From DATKZS01 sp035527835 [NCBI: bacterium] (GTDB taxonomy: Bacteria > RBG-13-61-14), in NCBI GenBank assembly GCA_035527835.1, contig DATKZS010000093.1, positions 31,516 through 95,515 on the forward strand: a stretch of DNA of 64,000 bases, given 5' to 3'. The translations under genes and the position numbers were made by a program. Position 1 is the stretch's first letter, and every line of letters begins with the position of its first letter. Below the pieces are notes generated by a model. That model was not told the DNA's origin. It saw only the letters and a list, made by a program, of their open reading frames with translations, and ran no database searches. Shown in pieces: positions 57,420 through 64,000 of this stretch.

Positions 57420-59867
57420 TCATCCGATGTTCATAAAAACCTCATGCTCCCGCCCATCATCCGGAAAGGACATCTTCAATGCCCCTTCGGTCATCAGGTA
57501 AACACAATCAATATCTTGATCCGACCCGGCGGACGGATCCGAGATTTTCAAGCCGCCGCCATCCAGTCTGACCTCGGCGGGACGCGGGGAATGGTGGATT
57601 TTCAGGGTCAGGCGCCGTGGCGGCGGAGTGAACGGCCCTTGTTTTGCCGAGATCTTAACACTCAGTCCGTCCGGCGTACGCTCCTGCCTCACGGTCCTTT
57701 TGCAGAAAACGCCGTCCAGATATTCGAGCGTGTGGCCGTCGTCCTCGTAAAGCACGGCCTCGGATGAGCCGCTCTCCGGCGGGTAGAGCTCGATGAAGAG
57801 TCGGTCCACCGGGCGCTGGTCGAGCCAGGAGAGGGCGGGCCACATGAAGATGACGGCGCCGGCGCGGACGTAGATGGGCATGGTCTCCAGCGGCGCGTCG
57901 CGCTCGATGAGCCGCGGGCCCTTGATGGTCTCTCCGGTCCAGAAGTCGGTCCAGAGGGATCCGGGTAGGTAGACCATCCTGCGGGTGCGTCCCTTTTTCA
58001 TGACGGGCGCGAGCAGAATCCACGGCCCGAACATGCACTGGTCCTCGATGGCGATGGTTGCTGGTTCGCTCTGGAATTCGTAGAAGAGCGGGCGCAAGAC
58101 GGGCGCGCCGGTCTCGTGGCTATCGCGCAGGAGCGAGTAGAGGGTAGGGTGGAGGCGGTAGCGGAGCTTCAGGTACTCGCGGGCGATGCTCTCGACGCGG
58201 GGGCCGAAGCTCCACGGCTCCTGCCTGCGCATCTTGATGGCGCAGTGGGTGCGGCACATGGGATAGAAGGCGCCGAGCTCGATCCAGCGGGCGTAGAGCT
58301 CGGGCGAGCAGTTCCACATAAAGCCGCCGATGTCGGGCCCGGCAAAAGACAGGCCGGAGAGTCCGAGGTTCAGGAGCATGGGGATAGTGAGGCGGAGCTG
58401 GGCGAATGTTGACGAGTTGTCGCCGGTCCAGATAGCCGCGAACTTCTGCACGCCCGCGTAGCCGGAGCGGGAGAGAATGAAGGGGCGCGTGTCGGGGCGC
58501 AGGCGCAACAGGCCCTCATGCGCGGCCTGGTCCTCGCACAGGCCGTAAACGTTGCGGAAGGAGAGATGGGGGGTGTTGCGGCCCTCGTCGTCGTGGACCA
58601 TGCGGGGATGGCGCACGGGCTTTAGCGCGAGCACGGTGTCGCGGGCGCGCACGTCCACGGTCCAGCAGGAGGGCTCGTTCATGTCGTTCCAGACCCCGGC
58701 CACGCCGGCGTCGGTGAGAGTTCGGTGAGAGTCGCCCCACCAGCGCCGCGCTTGCTCCCTGGAAAAGTCGGGGAACGCGACCTTGCCGGGCCAGACGCGG
58801 GAGTGATACTCGCCGCCCCTCTCGTCCTTGCAAAAAAGCCCCTTTTCGCGGCCGTCGCGATAGATGGGATAGTCATCGGCCACGGCCACGCCCGGGTCCA
58901 CGGCCGTCACCACCTTGAAGCCGTCGCGGCCGAGATCGTCGGTCATCTTCTTCACGTCCGGGAAGCGCTTGCCGTTGAACGTGAACACGCGATAGCGGTC
59001 CATGTAGTGGATGTCGAGGTAGATCACGTCGGTCGGGATGTCGCGCTTACGGAAATTGGCGGCGATGTCCCGGACCTCGGCCTCGTCCATGTAGGACCAG
59101 CGGCACTGCTGGTGCCCGAGCGCCCAGCGCGGGGGCATGGTCATGCGGCCGGTGAGCGATGTGAAGCGGGCGATTACGTCCTTCACCGCCGGGCCCTCGA
59201 TCAGGTAGAGGTCGAGCTCGCCGGACTCGACGCGATAGTTGAAGCTCCCGCGGCCAGTGCCTGCCTGGAAATGGGAGCGGGCGGGATTGTCGAAAAACAG
59301 GCCGTGGGCGCGGCCCGACCGGAGCACCACGCAAAACGGGATGGAGATGTAGAGCGGGTCGTAACTCACGTGGTAGGGCATGTCCGTGTTCCACATCTTC
59401 ATGGCGCGGCCCAGCTTGTCCATGGGACCGGTCTTTTCGCCGAAGCCGAAGAAGTGGGTGCCGTGCTCGATCAGGTGGGTGAGGGACAGGCCCTGGTCCG
59501 ACCACTCGAGGCCGGACCAGGGATGCTCGCGGAAGAGGAGCGCGCCGTCGCGGTCGTAGGCGCTGAGGAGCACGGGGTTCTTGAGGGCCGCCACTTTAAG
59601 GCCGGCAAAGGAGATGTCGAGCTTTTCCGCGTTCTCGGCGATTTGCGGCGCGATGGCTCCCTGCCTCTGGGCCACGGCAAATGAGCGGTCCTCTCCGAAC
59701 TCGCCGCCCAGCCCGGATCTGATGCGGACCACGCCGGCGGCGGGCGAAGAGAGGAGGAGGGCGCCTGCCTGGCCGGTGAGCTCGACGCTCATTTCCTGGG
59801 CGCGGCTCTCGATCAGCTCTCCGATTTTCACGGCCGCTTTTTTACCACGGTTTTTTCGGGGCCACAT
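57420..59867 (-). CDS. GH31 alpha-glucosidase/alpha-xylosidase
   Basis: 815 residues from ATG 59867 (AAGGA upstream); a GTG eight codons earlier lacks a ribosome site. Catalytic nucleophile Asp395 is in GVWNDMNEPSCW, and the acid/base Asp483 is in IWTGDNSSTF. FGFGEKTGPMDKLG, PPRWALGHQQCRWSY and IYLDIHYMDRY are typical GH31 blocks. No signal peptide is seen, so it probably acts on imported oligosaccharides. Glycogen phosphorylase at 26 kb could be metabolically linked. It is 142 nt from the peroxidase start, with no strong promoter in the gap. Confidence 0.93.
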   Translation of the reverse strand: MWPRKNRGKKAAVKIGELIESRAQEMSVELTGQAGALLLSSPAAGVVRIRSGLGGEFGEDRSFAVAQRQGAIAPQIAENAEKLDISFAGLKVAALKNPVLLSAYDRDGALLFREHPWSGLEWSDQGLSLTHLIEHGTHFFGFGEKTGPMDKLGRAMKMWNTDMPYHVSYDPLYISIPFCVVLRSGRAHGLFFDNPARSHFQAGTGRGSFNYRVESGELDLYLIEGPAVKDVIARFTSLTGRMTMPPRWALGHQQCRWSYMDEAEVRDIAANFRKRDIPTDVIYLDIHYMDRYRVFTFNGKRFPDVKKMTDDLGRDGFKVVTAVDPGVAVADDYPIYRDGREKGLFCKDERGGEYHSRVWPGKVAFPDFSREQARRWWGDSHRTLTDAGVAGVWNDMNEPSCWTVDVRARDTVLALKPVRHPRMVHDDEGRNTPHLSFRNVYGLCEDQAAHEGLLRLRPDTRPFILSRSGYAGVQKFAAIWTGDNSSTFAQLRLTIPMLLNLGLSGLSFAGPDIGGFMWNCSPELYARWIELGAFYPMCRTHCAIKMRRQEPWSFGPRVESIAREYLKLRYRLHPTLYSLLRDSHETGAPVLRPLFYEFQSEPATIAIEDQCMFGPWILLAPVMKKGRTRRMVYLPGSLWTDFWTGETIKGPRLIERDAPLETMPIYVRAGAVIFMWPALSWLDQRPVDRLFIELYPPESGSSEAVLYEDDGHTLEYLDGVFCKRTVRQERTPDGLSVKISAKQGPFTPPPRRLTLKIHHSPRPAEVRLDGGGLKISDPSAGSDQDIDCVYLMTEGALKMSFPDDGREHEVFMNIG

Positions 59868-60006
59868 CAACTGACTTCCTTGAACTGACACATGCCGCGC
59901 GATGGCGGCGTCAATAAAGCGATGGCGATGTCCATGCCGATAACATATTCATCTTGTCCATGAAAAACAAGGGCCGCGTCCATCCGCCGGCATCAGCCAA
60001 TATAAT

Positions 60007-60882
60007 TCATCGTTCCGGTCCGGGCAACGCGGGAAGGGGGGCCTTAAATCTTGTGGCCGGCCCGCGTTTTCCGTAATGGATGGCGCCGCTGGCGCATACA
60101 TGGACGCAATCGAGACAGGCGTTGCAGGCGTGGAGGTTCAGGGCGGGAGGGCTGTGCCGGGTTATGGCCCAGGCCGGGCAGTCGCTCGCGCAGCGGCCGC
60201 ACTGGTCGCATTGTTTCGGGTCAATTCTCACGGCGGGGAGGCCGGCGCGGGCGCCCACGGCGTGGAAGATGGCCATCAGCGCGCCGGCGGGGCAGATGAA
60301 GTTGCACCATCCCCTCCCGCCTTTCATGAAAATTCCCAGGATGAAGAACCAGAGCGCGAAGGTGATGATGGAGAATGAGGCCCAGTGGAGAAGTCCGGTG
60401 AACTCGCCAGCGGCGGCGCTCACCAGGTTCTGCATCATCCCGAAGTTGCAGAAGGCGCAGCAGAGATGGGCGCCGGCAAAGGGTGCGAGGAGCGTCCCGG
60501 CGAGCACCCCGTAGCGAATGGGGGACGGGTTGATCCGGCCGGCGAGGTCGAGCTTGAGGCGGTCGGGCACTATTCTTCCCGTCCACTCGGGGAGCTGTCC
60601 GGCGGGACAGACCCATCCGCAGAAAAGAGGTCCCAGGAAAAAGGCGGTTGCGGGCAGGAGCAGGGCTGCTACCAGGTAGAGGGGCTGCCTGATCATGGTC
60701 GGGTACATCCAGGGCTGGAGGAGCCACTCGACGGGCATTCGCAGGCAGATGCGGTGGACGTCGGCGCGGAGCGGCGAGTCGAGGAGGTGGAGCAGGAGCC
60801 GGGTGAGGAGGGCGAACGGCGCGTAGAACAGGACGATGCCGAGCATGAAGAAGAGGAACCGCTTGATTAAATGCGCGCGCAT
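60007..60882 (-). CDS. NapH-like polytopic 4Fe-4S ferredoxin
   Basis: 291 residues with about five membrane helices. CGWVCPAG and CNFICPAGAL are the CxxxCP motifs of the NapH/NosR/CcoG group. Two C-terminal 4Fe-4S sites read CDQCGRCASDC and CNACLDCVHVC. It probably moves electrons across or along the inner membrane. The start codon overlaps the stop of the upstream gene (TGATG), and GGAG lies 9 nt before it. No nitrate or nitrous oxide reductase is nearby, so the partner is unknown. Confidence 0.85.
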   Translation of the reverse strand: MRAHLIKRFLFFMLGIVLFYAPFALLTRLLLHLLDSPLRADVHRICLRMPVEWLLQPWMYPTMIRQPLYLVAALLLPATAFFLGPLFCGWVCPAGQLPEWTGRIVPDRLKLDLAGRINPSPIRYGVLAGTLLAPFAGAHLCCAFCNFGMMQNLVSAAAGEFTGLLHWASFSIITFALWFFILGIFMKGGRGWCNFICPAGALMAIFHAVGARAGLPAVRIDPKQCDQCGRCASDCPAWAITRHSPPALNLHACNACLDCVHVCASGAIHYGKRGPATRFKAPLPALPGPER

Positions 60883-61514
60883 CAGTCATGCTCCGCGCGG
60901 CCGGGCTTTGCCTCGGCCGAATTGATGAGCCGGATGGGCAGGAAGGTGAGGAGCTCCCCAACGTCCGCGTCCATCACCTTGAGCCCGCCGTCGCAGATCA
61001 TGCGCTGGTCGCGCCGGGGCGGCTGGACCTGGAGGTGCCAGTCCATGGTGGCGGTCCGGCCGGGCACGATGGCCCGCGTGAATTCATGCGTTTTATAATC
61101 GAAGCTGCTTTCGAAGGTCTCCCACTCGACGGGCAGGCCGCAGGCGTCAAGCTCGAGACGCACGCGAATGGGCCTCCGGCCCACGTTGCGCAGCCAGTGG
61201 GTGGAAATGGTGACGTCACCCGGCTGGACCAGCTTTTTCAGAAAGCCCTGTTGGCCGAGGTCAACGGTGATGGCGCCTTCTCGTCCCCAGGGCAGCAGCC
61301 CTCCTGCGGGGTATCCGGTCCATTCGGGGTCGGGGATGCTGGTCCAGGGCCCGCCCAGCTCAACGCGGCCCAGGACGTCACGGGAGGGCGCGGGGAAATT
61401 CACGGAGAAGTGGACGTACTCCGAGGTCGTTGCGAGGCCGAGGGCCCAGCGTCCCGCCATGATGGCGAAAAAGCCGGAAGCGGCGAAGATGATGATGGAC
61501 CAGGGCCGGGGCAT
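60882..61514 (-). CDS. Membrane-anchored beta-rich protein, unknown
   Basis: 210 residues: one N-terminal helix (SIIIFAASGFFAIMAGRWALG) and an extracytoplasmic domain rich in beta strands with paired terms such as RNVGRRPIRVRLELDACG. The strand pattern suggests an Ig-like fold. It overlaps the NapH-like gene and is certainly its operon partner. CcoG/FixG proteins combine a NapH-like core with an Ig-like tail, so this may be a split version of that design (inference). Confidence 0.55.
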   Translation of the reverse strand: MPRPWSIIIFAASGFFAIMAGRWALGLATTSEYVHFSVNFPAPSRDVLGRVELGGPWTSIPDPEWTGYPAGGLLPWGREGAITVDLGQQGFLKKLVQPGDVTISTHWLRNVGRRPIRVRLELDACGLPVEWETFESSFDYKTHEFTRAIVPGRTATMDWHLQVQPPRRDQRMICDGGLKVMDADVGELLTFLPIRLINSAEAKPGRAEHD

Positions 61515-61710
61515 GAATTAATCATGCATCGGCCCAGGTGGGAACTCAAGCGAAGAAGGATTGCCGCGCGATGCTGGAAGCGGGGCAGGGGAGATGGCCG
61601 TGACTAAAGATGCTCCTGTTGCGGGGTGCGGGTCGGGTCAAGGCTCCTTGCATCGGAGACGCGGAACCATTAGAATTTGCTTGAAAGATTTTGTCCCCGG
61701 GGAGGAGAGC

Positions 61711-61971
61711 ATGGATTGGTCACAGATGGACTGGTCCCAGTTGTGGACGGGCGCGGACGTAACCTTCACCGTCATTCTGTCGCTGTCGCTGCTCATCATG
61801 CTTTACGCCATGGCGCTGATGAACCGTCAGATCCGGCTGCTGCAGTACCAGGTGTCGGTGATCGAGACCGACCTCAAGCTGATCGGCGAGGAGATCAAGA
61901 TGCTGGGGAGCAAGGACAGGCAGGAGGCTCTCCGGCAGGCGCGGCCGGTGGAGGCTGACCTGGACAAGTGA
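61711..61971 (+). CDS. Small membrane protein with coiled coil
   Basis: 86 residues behind GGGGAGGAG. One helix (VTFTVILSLSLLIMLYAMAL) is followed by an amphipathic coiled coil (NRQIRLLQYQVSVIETDLKL). The first ten codons are a 15-nt duplication giving MDWSQMDWSQ, so two equivalent starts exist. The frame is open upstream to 61561 but lacks support there. The function is unknown. Confidence 0.6.
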   Translation: MDWSQMDWSQLWTGADVTFTVILSLSLLIMLYAMALMNRQIRLLQYQVSVIETDLKLIGEEIKMLGSKDRQEALRQARPVEADLDK

Positions 61972-62041
61972 TCCCGGCCCTCCGGCCGGCCCGACGAGCT
62001 CGGACCCGGGGCGGCGCGGAGGCATTACCAAGGAGGAAGTG

Positions 62042-62464
62042 ATGGAGATACTGGCGCCCGGCATGGCGGCCCTCAGGACCTGGATGATCATCTCGCTCGT
62101 GCTCTACGTGGTCGGCGGCTTGAGTTTTCTTCTCGGCCCGAACCTGATGCTGGAAAATTTCAACACCCTGTCGCAGCGGCTGTTCAAGGACCGGCTGCCG
62201 CTGATCCCGCTGTCCACGGAAAGATTCTGGCTCGCGCTGACCATCTCGATGATGCTGATGCTGGTGGTGATCTGCGCCTTCGTGGCCGCGGACCCGCAGA
62301 AGTATTACGTGATGGTGGTGGTCCTGCTCTTTTCCAAGGCCGCGTCCACCATCCAGTACATCGTGCTCTTCTCCCAGCGCCGCTTCCTGGCCTATGCCAT
62401 GGGCTTCATCAGCGACGGACCGCTGTTCATAATAACTCTGTATTTCTTTATAAGGGCGGTGTGA
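62042..62464 (+). CDS. Four-helix inner-membrane protein, unknown
   Basis: 140 residues with AAGGAGG 6 nt before the ATG. Four hydrophobic helices are visible (for example WMIISLVLYVVGGLSFLLG and YYVMVVVLLFSKAASTIQYI). It follows the coiled-coil protein by 70 nt and is probably co-transcribed. I do not recognise the family. Confidence 0.65.
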   Translation: MEILAPGMAALRTWMIISLVLYVVGGLSFLLGPNLMLENFNTLSQRLFKDRLPLIPLSTERFWLALTISMMLMLVVICAFVAADPQKYYVMVVVLLFSKAASTIQYIVLFSQRRFLAYAMGFISDGPLFIITLYFFIRAV

Positions 62465-62481
62465 ACGATAGAGCAAGATTA

Positions 62482-62577
62482 AACGCCAAGACGCCAAGTC
62501 CGCCAAGACCGGAAAGAGAGAAAATTTATATTTAAAAAATCTCTATTGCTTCTTGGCGCACTTGGCGTCTTGGCGTT
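62482..62577. repeat. Long hairpin with CGCCAAG units
   Basis: Arms 62482-62508 and 62551-62577 (27 nt) match at 26 of 27 positions in inverted orientation. Each arm has three units of the type ACGCCAAG. The loop is A/T-rich. It lies between the converging membrane-protein and argC genes, where it could also act as a terminator. Confidence 0.8.
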
Positions 62578-62615
62578 AGTCTTCGCTTCCCTCCTGGTGG
62601 TTCAATTCCTCTTCT

Positions 62616-63662
62616 TCACGGCCTGATCGCCGCCGCCGTCAGGCCCAGGGTCTCGTCCATGCCCAACATGACGTTCATGTTCTGGACCGCGGCCCCGGAG
62701 GCGCCCTTGACCAGGTTGTCTATGGCGGTGGTGATGGTGGCGTCGCGTCCGGCGGGGGACACGGCCACGGCGAGGTCCGCGTAATTGGTTCCGCGCACGC
62801 GGGAGACGCAGGGGAGGACGCCGGCCGGGAGCACGCGCACGAACGGCTCGCCGGCGTAGGCCTCGGCCATGACCGCGGAGAGGTCGCCCGCGGAGCAGCG
62901 CTTTTTGAGCTGCACGTAGATGGTGCCCAGGATGCCCCGATTCATGGGAACCAGGTGGGGGCTGAAGGTGACGCGGACCTTGCGGCCCGCGGCCTTGCCG
63001 AGCTCCTGCTCCATCTCCGGGGTGTGGCGGTGCGCGTAAAGGTTATAGGGACGGAGCGCCTCGTTGACCTCGCAGAAGGCGAGTTCGAGCGTGCCCTTGC
63101 GGCCCGCGCCCGACACCCCCGACTTCATGTCCGCGATCACGTGGCCGGGATCGGCCAGGCCCTCCCGCAAAAGCGGCGACACGCCCAGGATGACCCCGGT
63201 CGGATAGCAGCCCGGGTTGGCCACCAGACGGGCGCGGGCGATTTTGGCGCGATAAAGCTCCGGCAGGCCGTACACCGCCTCCTTGAGCAGGTCCTGGCGC
63301 TCGTGGGCGCCGTACCACTTCTTATAGGCGGCGGCGCTCTTCAAGCGGAAGTCGGCGGACAGGTCCACCGCGCGGGCGCCGAGATCCATGGCCCCGCCCA
63401 CCGCGGCCTGCGACTCGCCGTGGGGCAGGCAGAAGAAGATGAGGTCGGCCTCCCTGGCGAGCTTGCCCGGCCGGTACTCGCTCACCGCCGGGAGCGCATG
63501 GCCGCGGAAACCGGGGAACAGGTCTCCATACTTCCGGCCCGCGTTCCGGCGCGAGGTCAGCGCGATGATCGAGACGCCCGGATGCCCGAGCAGAATGCGC
63601 ACAAGCTCCTGACCGGTGTAACCCGTGGCGCCGACGATGGCGACTTTTTTCTTCTCCGACAC
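62616..63662 (-). CDS. argC: N-acetyl-gamma-glutamyl-phosphate reductase
   Basis: 348 residues from GTG 63662, chosen for AAGGAGG 7 nt upstream; an ATG 16 codons earlier has no ribosome site. NADP motif VAIVGATGYTGQELVRIL opens the protein. The catalytic cysteine is Cys152 in ANPGCYPTGV, and the later His is in HRHTPEMEQEL. FCLPHGESQ and SADFRL are standard ArgC blocks. It carries out the third step of arginine biosynthesis. No other arg gene is in the window. Confidence 0.95.
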   Translation of the reverse strand: MSEKKKVAIVGATGYTGQELVRILLGHPGVSIIALTSRRNAGRKYGDLFPGFRGHALPAVSEYRPGKLAREADLIFFCLPHGESQAAVGGAMDLGARAVDLSADFRLKSAAAYKKWYGAHERQDLLKEAVYGLPELYRAKIARARLVANPGCYPTGVILGVSPLLREGLADPGHVIADMKSGVSGAGRKGTLELAFCEVNEALRPYNLYAHRHTPEMEQELGKAAGRKVRVTFSPHLVPMNRGILGTIYVQLKKRCSAGDLSAVMAEAYAGEPFVRVLPAGVLPCVSRVRGTNYADLAVAVSPAGRDATITTAIDNLVKGASGAAVQNMNVMLGMDETLGLTAAAIRP

Positions 63663-63750
63663 CCTGAAACCTCCTTGCCGGCCGCCGCGCGACACGCCGT
63701 TATCGGGCAAAAGGGCCGCGGCGGCGGGGCCTGGCCGATAATTTAACAGT

Positions 63751-63918
63751 TTATCCGGGCGATTTCCAGCCGGTTCGGTACGCCGCCTGCGCTCTCTCTC
63801 CCAGCATCACGTCAACCGGATCGCCGGGGATCAGGTGGATCAGGGCGAATACCAGCACCAGCACCCCAACCGCCACCGACACGCTCAGCAACACCCGCTT
63901 GATCAGGTGCGACCTCAT
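63751..63918 (-). pseudogene. N-terminal remnant of a DppB-type ABC permease
   Basis: About 55 residues from ATG 63918 (MRSHLIKRVLLSVSV), ending in LIHLIPGDPVDVMLGERAQ, the classic start of dipeptide/nickel permeases of about 310 residues. The frame leaves the family pattern after ERAQ and stops at 63751. The other frames close soon after, and argC follows, so the remaining 250 residues are missing. The final bases to 64000 show nothing recognisable. Confidence 0.55.
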
Positions 63919-64000
63919 CGCCTCCATGGTAATGACCACACCCCGACAAAATCCTGCGCCAGGCGCCGGGCCGCTCGTTTTCCTGCGCTGCTGCATTGAC

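Overview
The window is GC-rich, densely coded DNA from a Gram-negative, rod-shaped bacterium. It carries FadL-type and porin-like outer-membrane proteins, lipoproteins with lipoboxes, an MreBCD/PBP2 elongasome, PbpC with an alpha-2-macroglobulin, and periplasmic c-type cytochromes. No rRNA, tRNA, CRISPR array or prophage was seen. The phylum cannot be fixed from the sequence. The mix of a Thermotoga-type inositol route, FG-GAP and DUF6600 proteins and many phrase-like intergenic hairpins suggests an uncultured lineage rather than a well-studied one.

Layout. (1) 1-6.9 kb: a truncated thiolase-like gene diverges from a FadL-like porin and a 1,489-residue repeat lipoprotein, ending in a strong terminator. 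(2) 7.1-11.6 kb: mreB-mreC-mreD-mrdA behind a good sigma70 promoter. (3) 11.6-25.7 kb: an unknown membrane protein, then an envelope-surveillance block of CreD-like protein, amidase, response regulator, sensor kinase, alpha-2-macroglobulin and PbpC. (4) 26-28.5 kb: glycogen phosphorylase. (5) 28.6-46.8 kb: two divergent arms of a carbohydrate cluster. The minus arm holds IolN-type hydrolase, two zinc dehydrogenases, an IolO-type epimerase and an FG-GAP protein. The plus arm holds KDPG aldolase, KDG kinase, a 2-hydroxyacid dehydrogenase, a KduD-like SDR, a DUF6282 hydrolase, a sugar ABC transporter and a cupin. Together they fit uptake of an inositol-like polyol, ring oxidation and opening, and entry into lower glycolysis through KDG and KDPG. 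Three HEPN/MNT pairs and one RHH/RelE pair sit inside this cluster. (6) 46.9-47.8 kb: an internally deleted insertion sequence. (7) 48-54 kb: a FecR/DUF6600 protein behind a sigma54-type promoter, YceH, a GH99-like hydrolase and a UbiA prenyltransferase. (8) 53.9-62.5 kb: a redox region with a DUF362 ferredoxin, a monoheme porin-cytochrome, a diheme peroxidase, a GH31 glucosidase, a NapH-like ferredoxin and small membrane proteins. (9) 62.6-64 kb: argC and a remnant of a DppB-type permease.

The most unusual layer is between the genes. Several families of inverted repeats are present. Some are paired hairpins whose stems differ by compensatory changes. Others are long hairpins whose arms are built of 7-10 bp tandem units. 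A number of these repeats abut or enter the 3' ends of genes and supply their last codons or stop codon.
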